Below, piece after piece: positions 9,332 to 17,271 of a stretch of DNA of 22,954 nt. Position 1 is the stretch's first letter; each line of letters starts with the position of its first letter. This stretch comes from JAGPUQ01 sp049325095 (GTDB taxonomy: Bacteria; Pseudomonadota; Gammaproteobacteria; Pseudomonadales; Porticoccaceae). Position numbers and translations under genes: made by a program. The notes beneath the pieces are model-generated. The model saw only the letters and a program-made list of their open reading frames with translations. It was not told where the DNA came from and searched no databases. The stretch lies in NCBI GenBank assembly GCA_049325095.1, contig JBMOPO010000065.1, positions 1 through 22,954 on the forward strand, in the 5' to 3' direction.

Positions 9332-9351
9332 TCCTGCGCGCCGGCGCAGGA
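9332..9351. terminator. Probable bidirectional terminator hairpin
   Basis: A perfect 8-bp stem (TCCTGCGC with GCGCAGGA) with loop GCCG lies in the 70-bp gap between two convergent genes. No long T-tract follows on either side. Its position between converging stops is the main support for a terminator role. Confidence 0.5.
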
Positions 9352-9361
9352 ATTCAGCCGC

Positions 9362-10168
9362 TCAGCTGCCGAATGCAAAGGCGGCGACGGGCGCGCCCAG
9401 TACGCGATCACGGTAGATGCAGGCGCCGCGATCCTCCCCGGCGGCGCCGGCGACCACGTGCAGCGGCACCAGGTGTTCCTCGCGCGGATGGGCATCCCGC
9501 GCGCCGGGGGCCTCCGCCCAGGTGATCAGCCGGCGGTCGCGCTGGAGGCGGGGCAGGGCGCAGGTCTCCGCCAGCCAGGCGTCGAAGGCATCTCCGGCCG
9601 GGTTGCGCTGCGGCTGCTGCATCAGCACGGCCATGTTGTGATAGCTCATGCCGCTGCCCAGGATCAGCACGCCCTCCCGGCGCAGGGGCGCGAGGGCGGC
9701 GCCCAGCGCCAGGTGGCGGGCCGGGTCCAGATCGGGATGCAGCGAGAGCTGCACGATCGGGAGATCGGCCTCGGGGCGGATCAGCAGGCCGGGGATGAAT
9801 ACGCCGTGGTCCAGGCCATGGTCCGGATCCAGCAACGCCTCGACGCCCGCGGCGCCCAGCAGCTCGGCGATGTGTGCGGCCAGGGCCGGATCGCCGGGCG
9901 CCGGATAGCGCAGCTCATAGGTGTGGGGCGGAAATCCGTAATAGTCGTAGATCAGTTCGGGCCGCGGACTGCCGTTGAGGCGGATGGGGTCCGCCTCCCA
10001 GTGCGCCGAAATCACCAGCAGGGCGCGCGGCCGCTCCGGCAAACCGGCGAGCAGGCCGCGCAGAAAGGCCGCCATGCGGTCCCAGGTATCGGCGGGGCCC
10101 AGCTCCCAGTCCATGAAGAAGCAGGGCCCGCCGCCGTGGGGAATGTAGCAGCAGGGCAGGGCGCCCAT
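9362..10168 (-). CDS. LigB/DODA-type extradiol dioxygenase
   Basis: The 268-residue protein matches the class III extradiol dioxygenase superfamily, DODA/YgiD branch. Candidate metal-binding histidines are H11 in IPHGGGP, H56 in SAHWE, H117 and H121 in DHGLDHG, H177 in SGMSYHN and H232 in PREEHL. Family members open catechol-type rings, for example 4,5-extradiol cleavage of DOPA by E. coli YgiD. The start at 10168 lies 8 bases after the stop of the flavin oxidoreductase gene, so the two are co-transcribed. The substrate cannot be told from sequence. Neighbouring flavin-dependent and alcohol-dehydrogenase genes suggest a catabolic route rather than a housekeeping role. Confidence 0.85.
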   Translation of the reverse strand: MGALPCCYIPHGGGPCFFMDWELGPADTWDRMAAFLRGLLAGLPERPRALLVISAHWEADPIRLNGSPRPELIYDYYGFPPHTYELRYPAPGDPALAAHIAELLGAAGVEALLDPDHGLDHGVFIPGLLIRPEADLPIVQLSLHPDLDPARHLALGAALAPLRREGVLILGSGMSYHNMAVLMQQPQRNPAGDAFDAWLAETCALPRLQRDRRLITWAEAPGARDAHPREEHLVPLHVVAGAAGEDRGACIYRDRVLGAPVAAFAFGS

Positions 10169-10176
10169 GTCCGGGT

Positions 10177-11289
10177 TCAGCCCGCGGCGACTTTCTTCGC
10201 CGGGGCCTGGCGCTGGAGCAGGGGTTCGCCGGGCAGCTTGCGCAACTCCGGCAGAACCTCCCGGGCAAACAGCCGCAGGCTCGCCTCGGCATCGGCCAGC
10301 GGCATGCCGCCGTAGCTGAACACCCCGGTATAGGCGCCGGCGCCGGTGCGCGCGGTGAAATTGCGGATCCGCTCCAGGCACTGCTCCGGGGTGCCCCAGA
10401 CCTGCAGGTTCATGAAGAACTTCACCGCATCCTCGACGCTCTTGCTGACGTGCTCCTGCATGGCCGCGTAGGCTTCGTAGCCCTTGGTCTGCTTGAGGTG
10501 GTCGCCGGCCATCTCGTAGTGGCGGATCACCGAATGGTAGTAGTTGCCGATGTATCTGGTGGCCATTTCCTCGGCCCGATCGGCGCTCCGGTCGCAGTAG
10601 GTCCAGCCCGCGAGGATCGGCGGCGGGGCGTCGAAGCCGTTGGCCTGGCGGAAAATCTCGCGATAGGCGGCGAGCTCACGGTCGACGTGCTCCCAGGGCT
10701 TCTGCGGGATGATCAGGATGCCGACGCCCAGCTTGGCCATGATCTGGGATGACTCCGGCGACACCGCCGCGGCATAGGTGCGGCCGCGGAAGCTCTTGAA
10801 CGGCCGCGGGCGCAACTCCCGGCGCACCTGTCGGATGTGCCGGCCCTGGTACTCGCAGAAGCCGGTTTCGAGACCCTCCAGAATCATCTCGGCGGACTCG
10901 GTGAAATATTCCCGGGCGCTGTTCATGTCGCGGCCGAAGCCCTCGAACTCGACTCGGCCCAGGCCGCGGCCGATGCCCAGGATCACCCGCCCGTCGGACA
11001 TGTTGTCGAGCATGGCGACTTCCTCGGCCACCCGCAGCGGGTCGTGCCAGGGCAGCACGATGACCATGGTGCCCAGCGCGAGATTGGGGTTGCGGCCGGC
11101 CCAGTAGGACAGAAACTGGGTGACGTCCGGGCACATGGTGTAGTCGGTGAAATGGTGCTCCACGCCCCAGATCGACTGGAAGCCGAGCTCCTCGGCCAGG
11201 CTGCCAAGGTAGAGATCGTTGTCGTACACCTGTTTGTCGGTGAGCTTGGGATCGACACCCTGGAAGATGATCGACAGTCCTACGTCCAT
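10177..11289 (-). CDS. LLM-class flavin-dependent oxidoreductase
   Basis: The 370-residue protein is of the bacterial luciferase-like TIM-barrel family. It starts MDVGLSIIFQG and shows the family segments SIWGVEHHFTDY, the strand LALGTMVIVLPWHDPLRVAEE, and SDGRVILGIGRGLGRVEFEGFG. Members use reduced FMN, or F420 in some lineages, to hydroxylate or cleave substrates with oxygen. The start at 11289 was preferred because the conserved barrel begins here and a GAGG lies upstream; a longer in-frame extension to 11478 has no family character and overlaps the preceding terminator. A flavin reductase gene about 1.6 kb away could supply reduced FMN. The exact substrate is unknown. Confidence 0.87.
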   Translation of the reverse strand: MDVGLSIIFQGVDPKLTDKQVYDNDLYLGSLAEELGFQSIWGVEHHFTDYTMCPDVTQFLSYWAGRNPNLALGTMVIVLPWHDPLRVAEEVAMLDNMSDGRVILGIGRGLGRVEFEGFGRDMNSAREYFTESAEMILEGLETGFCEYQGRHIRQVRRELRPRPFKSFRGRTYAAAVSPESSQIMAKLGVGILIIPQKPWEHVDRELAAYREIFRQANGFDAPPPILAGWTYCDRSADRAEEMATRYIGNYYHSVIRHYEMAGDHLKQTKGYEAYAAMQEHVSKSVEDAVKFFMNLQVWGTPEQCLERIRNFTARTGAGAYTGVFSYGGMPLADAEASLRLFAREVLPELRKLPGEPLLQRQAPAKKVAAG

Positions 11290-11349
11290 AGCGCATACCT
11301 CATCGCCGTGCGGCGTCAAGTGAAGGAGATCAGGAAAAGGTGAAATGGG

Positions 11350-11378
11350 AGTATAGGAGAAACCATCCCCTGCGACAG
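11350..11378 (-). promoter_or_regulatory. Possible promoter for the LLM-dioxygenase pair
   Basis: On the minus strand a good -10 hexamer, TATACT, lies at 11355-11350, 61-66 bases before the oxidoreductase start. The best -35 candidate about 17 bases upstream (CTGTCG) is weak. It sits downstream of the dehydrogenase terminator hairpin, so the pair could be transcribed independently of the dehydrogenase. Confidence 0.35.
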
Positions 11379-11451
11379 CCCGGGCGGAGGTTTCGAAGCG
11401 CAAGCGTACAGTCGGGGAGAGCGCTGGGCAGGAAGGGAGGTGGAGCGGACA

Positions 11452-11478
11452 ATGCGGCGCCCCGGCGGGGCGCCGCAT
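11452..11478 (-). terminator. Strong GC hairpin after the alcohol dehydrogenase
   Basis: A perfect 12-bp stem (ATGCGGCGCCCC with GGGGCGCCGCAT) closed by a 3-base loop lies six bases beyond the dehydrogenase stop codon. The run after it on the minus strand has only two Ts, so intrinsic termination may be partial. It would reduce read-through into the LLM oxidoreductase gene. Confidence 0.6.
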
Positions 11479-11484
11479 CGCCGG

Positions 11485-12588
11485 TTACCGGCCGTGCAGG
11501 ATCACGCCGCGGATGTTGCGGCCCGCGACCATGTCCTCGAAGCCCTGGTGCACCTCTTCGATCTTGTAGGTGCGCGACTGCATGCGGTCGAGATCCAACT
11601 GGCCGGTCTCGTAGAAACCCAGCAGCTTCTCGAAATCCACCTTGGCATTGGTGCTGCCGTAGATGCAGCCGCAGATCTTCTTGGCCGACAGCGCCATCTC
11701 CAGACCGCTGAACTTGTATTCCGCAGTGGCATCGGGCGCGCCCACCAGGCAGCAGGTGCCGCCGCGCCGGGTCGCCGCATAGGCCTGGTTGGCCACCGCC
11801 GGAATGCCGATCACCTCGAAGGCGTAATCGACCCCCACGCCGCCGGTGATCTCCATGATCTGGGCGACCGGATCCTGGCTGGCATTGACGGTGTGGGTGG
11901 CGCCGAACTCGCGTGCCGCCTCCAGCTTGGCATCGTTCAGATCCACCGCGATCAGCGGATTGGCCCCCGCGATCCGCGCGCCCTGCAGGGCCGACAGCCC
12001 GACCCCGCCGCAGCCGAACACGGCCGCGCTGCTGCCCGGCTGCACCTTGGCGGTATTGAGCGCCGCGCCGGCGCCGGTCATCACCCCGCAGCCCACCAGC
12101 GCGGCGGCGCTCAGGCTGTACTTCTTCTTGATCGGCACCACGCACATGGCCGGGCACACCACCTGTTCGGCCATGTTGCCCAATGCCGCGAAGGCGCCGA
12201 TGTACCGGCCGTCCAGCTTCACCCGGCTGGTGCCGTCCGGCTGCATGCCACTGAACAGGTCGGTTGCCGTGCACAGCCAGGGCTCCTGGTGCTGGCAGAA
12301 ATGGCAGGTGCCGCACATGGGAATGAAGGAGGTGATGACGTGGTCGCCGACCTTGACGTTGGTGACGTTGGCACCGATTTCCTCGACCACACCGGCGCCT
12401 TCGTGACCCAGTACGATCGGCATCGGCATCGGCAGCTTGCCGTTGATCACCGACAGGTCGGACATGCACAGCCCGGTGGCCGCCATGCGGATGCGGACTT
12501 CGTTTTCCCTGGGCGGATCGAGCTCGATCTCGCGCACCGAGTATTCGTTCTTCGCGGTGAGCACCACGGCCTTGGCTTTGATCGTCAT
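11485..12588 (-). CDS. Zinc-dependent alcohol dehydrogenase (MDR family)
   Basis: The 367-residue medium-chain dehydrogenase has the catalytic zinc set C41, H62-E63 (GHEGAG) and C167. The structural zinc cysteines are C92, C95, C98 and C106. The Rossmann motif is GCGGVG at 192-197, followed by a strand ending in D216 (AVDLND), which favours NAD over NADP. The overall pattern resembles class III-like or aryl/benzyl alcohol dehydrogenases. The ATG at 12588 has an AGGA sequence at proper spacing; a longer frame to 12696 lacks family sequence. It is the first gene of the minus-strand group leading to the flavin oxidoreductase and ring-cleavage dioxygenase, and may oxidise an alcohol intermediate of that route. 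Confidence 0.88.
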   Translation of the reverse strand: MTIKAKAVVLTAKNEYSVREIELDPPRENEVRIRMAATGLCMSDLSVINGKLPMPMPIVLGHEGAGVVEEIGANVTNVKVGDHVITSFIPMCGTCHFCQHQEPWLCTATDLFSGMQPDGTSRVKLDGRYIGAFAALGNMAEQVVCPAMCVVPIKKKYSLSAAALVGCGVMTGAGAALNTAKVQPGSSAAVFGCGGVGLSALQGARIAGANPLIAVDLNDAKLEAAREFGATHTVNASQDPVAQIMEITGGVGVDYAFEVIGIPAVANQAYAATRRGGTCCLVGAPDATAEYKFSGLEMALSAKKICGCIYGSTNAKVDFEKLLGFYETGQLDLDRMQSRTYKIEEVHQGFEDMVAGRNIRGVILHGR

Positions 12589-12892
12589 GAGAGTCCTCGT
12601 CAATGGTTGCTTTGGTTGTTCTGCGATCGCGACTGCTGCGGAAGGTCGCCGGTGGTGTTCCGGGCATGCGACGGGCAACGGAGTCGGCCGAATCATACAC
12701 GCTGAGGCAGCGGGCGGGAGCTTTGTGACAAGCCCCTAATAATTCGCATAATGTATATTATGTTAAATCAAGTTCCAGCAGTGGAGTGCCGCCCGGCAAC
12801 TCCCCGCGCGCCACGTCCCCCGGTCCCTGGGTTACAGTTATCTCGCATCTGCGCCAATCCCGCCAACATCGAGCACCGCCATGGAGGTCCCC
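12589..12892. promoter_or_regulatory. Divergent intergenic region with AT-rich core
   Basis: This 304-bp gap separates the minus-strand dehydrogenase from the plus-strand FMN reductase. Most of it is GC-rich and shows no gene. A conspicuous AT-rich island at about 12736-12770 holds the palindrome and promoter described separately. Both transcription units could be controlled from here. Confidence 0.6.
12723..12762 (+). promoter_or_regulatory. Candidate promoter with overlapping palindromic operator
   Basis: A sigma-70-like -35 (TTGTGA, 12723-12728) and -10 (CATAAT, 12747-12752) are separated by 18 bases and point toward the FMN reductase gene. The -10 is the left arm of the inverted repeat CATAAT-GTAT-ATTATG at 12747-12762. 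A regulator bound there would block the promoter. The regulator is unknown; no MarR, TetR or LysR gene lies beside it in the window. Confidence 0.5.
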
Positions 12893-13453
12893 ATGAGTCG
12901 TTTCATCGGCATTTCCGGAAGCCTGCGCAATCATTCCTACCACACCGGCCTGCTGCGGGCTGCGGCCGAACTGGCGCCGGCGGGCGTCGAGATCAGGATC
13001 GCCTCCATCGCCGATATCCCCCTGTACAACCAGGATGTCGAGGAATCGTCCGGAGTGCCCGCCGCGGTCGCCCGACTCAAGGACGAAATCCAGTCCGCGG
13101 ATGGACTGCTGATCGCCAGCCCCGAATACAACAACTCGGTGCCCGGGGTGCTCAAGAACGCCGTCGACTGGCTGTCGCGACCGCCCGCCGACATCGCCCG
13201 GGTGTTTCGTGGCCGGCCGGTCGCCGTCATCGGCGCCACGCCCGGCGCCCTGGCCACCGCGCTCGCCCAGAGCGCCTGGCTGCCCGTTCTGCGCGCCCTC
13301 GGCTGCCAGATCTGGGCCGGAGGCCGGCTGGGACTGTCCGGCGCCATGCGGCTGTTCGACGCCCAGGGCAATCTCACCGACGCCGACAGCCGCGAGGCCC
13401 TGCGCACCTTCATCGCGGGATTTGCCGAGTTCGCGGCCGCGCAGCGACGCTGA
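12893..13453 (+). CDS. NADPH-dependent FMN reductase
   Basis: The 186-residue flavodoxin-fold reductase has the phosphate-binding N-terminus GISGSLRNHSYHTGL and the family motif SPEYNNSVPGVLKNAVDWLSR split across the flavin-binding loop. Such enzymes reduce FMN (or quinones, azo dyes or chromate) with NADPH. The ATG at 12893 is preferred over one four codons earlier because GGAGG at 12883-12887 is ideally spaced for it. The gene is divergent from the dehydrogenase/LLM/dioxygenase group, so it may provide reduced FMN to the LLM oxidoreductase; this link is inferred from position only. Confidence 0.88.
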   Translation: MSRFIGISGSLRNHSYHTGLLRAAAELAPAGVEIRIASIADIPLYNQDVEESSGVPAAVARLKDEIQSADGLLIASPEYNNSVPGVLKNAVDWLSRPPADIARVFRGRPVAVIGATPGALATALAQSAWLPVLRALGCQIWAGGRLGLSGAMRLFDAQGNLTDADSREALRTFIAGFAEFAAAQRR

Positions 13454-13581
13454 CGCCAACGCCCGACCAGGCGCCTGCGGCCCGGCCTCGCGGCGCGGGC
13501 GGTCATGACAGGGCCCGGCACCGCCGCTAAGCTTGGCGGGCAAAGCCACAAAAAATACCCGCACGGAGCGCCCGGGCGTTC

Positions 13582-14559
13582 ATGGACAAGTTCGATCGCA
13601 TCCACCTGCTGCACCGCTGCCTGCAGCAGGCCCGTCACCCGGTCGCCGCCGCCACCCTGCTGGAGCGCCTGGAATGCTCCCGCCCCACCCTCGGTCGGCT
13701 CATCGCCTACATGCGGGATTTCCTCGGCGCGCCCATCGAATCGGATCATCACCGCGGCGGCTACCGCTACGCGGAGGACGCCCAGGGCCGCTACGAACTG
13801 CCCGGGCTCTGGTTCAGCCCCGCCGAACTGCACGCCCTGGTCGCCATCCGCCAACTGCTGGTCAACCTGCACCCGGGACTGCTCGAAGCCGAACTGGCCC
13901 CACTGGCCCGGCGGATCGACGCCCTGCTCGCCCGCGAACAGTTCGGCTCCGGTGAGGCCGTCGACCGCGTCCGCCTGCTCGCCATGGCCGGGCGACCGGT
14001 GCCGGCCGCCACCTTTCAGCGTGTATCCGAAGCCGTGCTCGCGCGCCGCCAACTGGAATTCACCTACCGCGCCCGCACCGACGACACCGAAACCCATCGC
14101 ACCGTCTCCCCCCAGCGCCTCACCCGCTACCGCGACAACTGGTACCTCGACGCCTGGTGCCACTGGCGCCAAGGGCTGCGTACCTTTTCCCTGGAATGCA
14201 TCCACCACCCTCGCCTGCTGCGCCCGCCCGCCATCGACGTCGACGGCCCCCGGCTCGACCAACACTACGCCGAGGCCTATGGCATCTTCGCCGGCGCCGC
14301 CCCACACCGCGCCCGGCTTCGCTTCACGCCCCACCGCGCCCGCTGGATCGCCGACGAGATCTGGCACCCCGAGCAGCAGGGCCGCCTGCTGCCCGACGGC
14401 AGCTACGAGCTGGAGATTCCCTACGGCCGCGCGGACGAACTCATCCTCGACGTGCTGCGGTATGGCCCGGACGTCGAGGTCATCGCCCCCGACGATCTGC
14501 GCCGCGCAATCGCCGCCCGGCTGCGCGATGCCGCGGCCATCTACGACGAGACCGAATGA
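13582..14559 (+). CDS. WYL-domain transcriptional regulator (YafY-like)
   Basis: The 325-residue protein has an N-terminal helix-turn-helix (about residues 1-60, with LERLECSRPTLGRLI as the recognition region). It also has a WYL domain whose Trp-Tyr-Leu triad is residues 187-189 (DNWYLDAWCHW). A C-terminal WCX-like extension carries RARLRFTPHRARWIADE. WYL domains are ligand-sensing folds thought to bind nucleotides or nucleic acid, and such regulators often accompany CRISPR-Cas and other defence loci. It lies 171 bp before cas3 on the same strand, which makes it the leading candidate to control the cas operon. No strong Shine-Dalgarno was seen. Control of cas genes is inferred, not shown. Confidence 0.88.
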   Translation: MDKFDRIHLLHRCLQQARHPVAAATLLERLECSRPTLGRLIAYMRDFLGAPIESDHHRGGYRYAEDAQGRYELPGLWFSPAELHALVAIRQLLVNLHPGLLEAELAPLARRIDALLAREQFGSGEAVDRVRLLAMAGRPVPAATFQRVSEAVLARRQLEFTYRARTDDTETHRTVSPQRLTRYRDNWYLDAWCHWRQGLRTFSLECIHHPRLLRPPAIDVDGPRLDQHYAEAYGIFAGAAPHRARLRFTPHRARWIADEIWHPEQQGRLLPDGSYELEIPYGRADELILDVLRYGPDVEVIAPDDLRRAIAARLRDAAAIYDETE

Positions 14560-14658
14560 TGAAAATGCGGGCCAGGGCAAATAATCCAGGTGCCGCGGTG
14601 GGTTTGATCACGGAATGAACAAGGGGTTGGGTTAAAAATGGCCGTCACCGGGACCAAA

Positions 14659-14696
14659 GGGCAAGGCAACATCCCGGGGCACCTTGCCCGGGGATG
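14659..14696 (+). other. Leader segment with two mutually exclusive hairpins upstream of cas3
   Basis: Hairpin A pairs CATCCCGGGGCA (14670-14681) with TGCCCGGGGATG (14685-14696): 11 of 12 positions pair, with one G-G mismatch and loop CCT. Hairpin B pairs GGGCAAGG (14659-14666) perfectly with CCTTGCCC (14682-14689). The two share bases and cannot form together. The segment ends 34 bases before the cas3 ATG. The sequence after hairpin A, ATGAAAAC, also resembles the 3' handle of a type I CRISPR repeat. No T-tract follows, so simple intrinsic termination is unlikely. Confidence 0.5.
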
Positions 14697-14730
14697 AAAA
14701 CAACGGCAGATCGGGAGACAGGCCACACCC

Positions 14731-17271
14731 ATGCGATATCAGGATTTCTTCAAAAAGGCGTACGGAGCATCAGGGGATCCCCGCTTCACACCCTATGCCT
14801 ACCAATGCCGGATGGCGGAAAAACCCTGGCCGGACCTGCTCGAAGTCCCGACCGGCATGGGCAAGACCGCCGCCGTCGTCCTCGCCTGGCTGTGGAAGCG
14901 GGGTTGGCGGCCAGGTGAACGCGCGTCCGGAGCCGACCCTAATACGCCTCGTCGTCTCGTCTACTGCCTGCCGATGCGGGTACTGGTGGAACAGACCCAC
15001 CGCAATGTCACGGACTGGCTCAAGAACCTGGAAATTCTCGGCGAACCGGGCCAAGGCAAAGTGTCGGCGCATCTGCTCATGGGCGGCTCGGAAGACGTTC
15101 GTCGGGCCGACTGGGCGGAATACCCCGAGGAAGACGCGATCCTGATCGGCACGCAGGACATGTTGCTGTCACGCGCACTGATACGCGGCTACGGCATGAG
15201 TCGTTACCAATGGCCCGTTCATTTTGCATTACTGCATAATGATGCCTTCTGGGTCTTCGACGAAGTCCAGCTCATGGGCCCGGCACTGCCGACCAGCGCG
15301 CAGATCGAAGCCTTCCGGCGACGATTGCCATTGGCGAAAAGCTCCCGCAGCCTCTGGGTCTCCGCCACCTTGAACCGGCAGTGGCTCGAGACCGTGGATT
15401 TTTCCACCGAAGCGCTGATGTCAATGCCCCTGGCACAGGACGACATCGGCCGCCCGGATGTCCAGGAACGGCGCACCGCCGTCAAGCGCCTCAAGTCTGC
15501 CGAGTTTCGCCTTGAAGCGATCACGAAAGCCGGCCTCGAAAGCTATGGGGAGGCCTTGGCGCATGCGGTCGTCCAAGCGCATCGGCCCGGGACGACGACG
15601 CTGGTCATCCTCAACACTGTCGAGCGCGCCCAGACACTCTACGAGCGGCTGGACCCGCAACCGATACCTGCCAAGCGAGGCGGAACGGCCGAGAAGAATC
15701 CAGTGCCTGTGGGTGGCCCGGAGCGCCTGTTGATCCATTCCCGTTTCCGCGGTCCGGACCGGCGCGCAGTCGAATCCTGCCTGCAGCAGCCTCCACCGGA
15801 CCAGGGGCGGATCATTATCGCCACACAAGCCATCGAAGCCGGCGTGGATCTCTCCTCGCGTACGCTGTTCACCGAACTCGCCCCGTGGGCCTCGCTGGTG
15901 CAGCGCTTTGGGCGTTGCAACCGCTACGGCGAGCACAACGAGGAAGGAGCGGACATTGTCTGGATGGACCTTGCTGACGACCAGGACGCCGCCCAACCGT
16001 ACCCGCCGGAGCTGCTCGCAGCCGCCCGTGCCAGGCTCACCGCTCTCGTTAGCGCCAGCCCGGCCGACCTACCGAAGACCGACGAGCAGGCGCCGCCGCA
16101 TCCAGTGCTGCGCCAAAAGGATTTCCTGGATCTTTTCAATACCGATCCCGATCTTTCCGGCTTCGACGTGGATATCGCGCCCTACGTGCGCGATGCCGAT
16201 GACGCCGACGTGCTGTTGTTCTGGCGCGATTTCGGAGACGACCCAAACCAGCCGACGCAGCCGCCGCCGACCCGCGATGAGCTGTGCCGAGCAAGCCTCG
16301 GCAAAACGGCGGCCCCGGCTTTGCTCAGCCGGTTGGAGTTCGGCCAGGTTTGGCGTTGGGACCCACTCGTGCGCCGCTGGCAGCGGCAGGAAAAAAACGG
16401 TCGATTGCGTCCTGGGCTCGTCCTGATGCTGTCAGCCAAGGCCGGCGGATACCGTCCCGATCTAGGTTTTGCAGCGCACGTGAAAGCTGCAGTTGCCCCA
16501 TTGGTCACCGAAGCGCCGGTCGAGGCAGAACCCGAGGCCTACGATGGAGATCCGCGCAGTCTACTCAGCAAGCCCGTCCAGTTGCCCGCGCATCTGGCCG
16601 ACGCCGAAAGCGAAGCCGAGCGGCTTTGCGCCGCCCTCGGTGTCACCGATCCAGAACGTCAGGTCATCGTCACTGCCGACCGTTGGCACGACCTCGGCAA
16701 GCTGCACGAAGCCTTCGACCACATGCTGCGCGAGGCACACCGCAAGGGTACCGACGAGGAGCTTGGAGAAGGCCACTGGGCAAAGGCGGGCTGCAAGCCG
16801 GGCCGCAAGCCGCGGCATGCCAAATACCTGGTGCGTGACGGCGAGCGCGATGTCGAACGCAGACATTTCCGCCATGAACTCGCCTCCACACTGGCCTGGC
16901 TTCATGCGAGTGGCTATGCCGATGACGAAAAAACCAACCTCATTGCTTACCTGATCGCCGCCCATCACGGCAAGGTGCGGCTTTCGTTGCGCGCCCTGCC
17001 TGGTGAGACGGAGCCGGAAGACGGGCGACTGTTCGCGCGCGGAGTCTGGGATGGTGATGCGCTACCGGCCTTCCGCTTCGCCGACGGTCAGTTGCTTGCG
17101 GAAACGCCGTTGCATCTGGATTTGATGCAGCTCGGCGAAGGTGCCCAGGGCCCCTCGTGGACGACGCGCACACGGCGGGTGCTGGCGAGCCTCGGACCGT
17201 TCCGGCTCGCCTGGTGTGAGGCACTCGTGCGCATCGCCGACTGGCGCGCCTCGCGCAAGGAGCAACTGTGA
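14731..17271 (+). CDS. cas3: Type I-G Cas3 helicase-nuclease with C-terminal HD domain
   Basis: The 846-residue protein joins an SF2 helicase and an HD nuclease in helicase-first order. Helicase motifs are Walker A VPTGMGKT (39-46), motif II DEVQ (177-180), motif III SAT (211-213) and motif VI QRFGRCNR (391-398). The HD domain begins near residue 635, with RWHDLGK (His653-Asp654), a histidine in FRHELAS and the AAHHGK segment near 743-748. Cas3 unwinds and degrades target DNA once the Cascade complex has bound. A C-terminal HD is characteristic of subtype I-G (old I-U), whereas most Cas3 proteins carry HD at the N-terminus. The TGA stop overlaps the next ATG by one base. Confidence 0.93.
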   Translation: MRYQDFFKKAYGASGDPRFTPYAYQCRMAEKPWPDLLEVPTGMGKTAAVVLAWLWKRGWRPGERASGADPNTPRRLVYCLPMRVLVEQTHRNVTDWLKNLEILGEPGQGKVSAHLLMGGSEDVRRADWAEYPEEDAILIGTQDMLLSRALIRGYGMSRYQWPVHFALLHNDAFWVFDEVQLMGPALPTSAQIEAFRRRLPLAKSSRSLWVSATLNRQWLETVDFSTEALMSMPLAQDDIGRPDVQERRTAVKRLKSAEFRLEAITKAGLESYGEALAHAVVQAHRPGTTTLVILNTVERAQTLYERLDPQPIPAKRGGTAEKNPVPVGGPERLLIHSRFRGPDRRAVESCLQQPPPDQGRIIIATQAIEAGVDLSSRTLFTELAPWASLVQRFGRCNRYGEHNEEGADIVWMDLADDQDAAQPYPPELLAAARARLTALVSASPADLPKTDEQAPPHPVLRQKDFLDLFNTDPDLSGFDVDIAPYVRDADDADVLLFWRDFGDDPNQPTQPPPTRDELCRASLGKTAAPALLSRLEFGQVWRWDPLVRRWQRQEKNGRLRPGLVLMLSAKAGGYRPDLGFAAHVKAAVAPLVTEAPVEAEPEAYDGDPRSLLSKPVQLPAHLADAESEAERLCAALGVTDPERQVIVTADRWHDLGKLHEAFDHMLREAHRKGTDEELGEGHWAKAGCKPGRKPRHAKYLVRDGERDVERRHFRHELASTLAWLHASGYADDEKTNLIAYLIAAHHGKVRLSLRALPGETEPEDGRLFARGVWDGDALPAFRFADGQLLAETPLHLDLMQLGEGAQGPSWTTRTRRVLASLGPFRLAWCEALVRIADWRASRKEQL

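Noticed and set aside
13520..13565. GGCGGGCAAAGCCAC before the WYL gene recalled the GCAAAGCCAC part of a cyclic-di-GMP riboswitch
   Set aside because: The matching first half of the aptamer and the required paired stems are missing; only a short resemblance.
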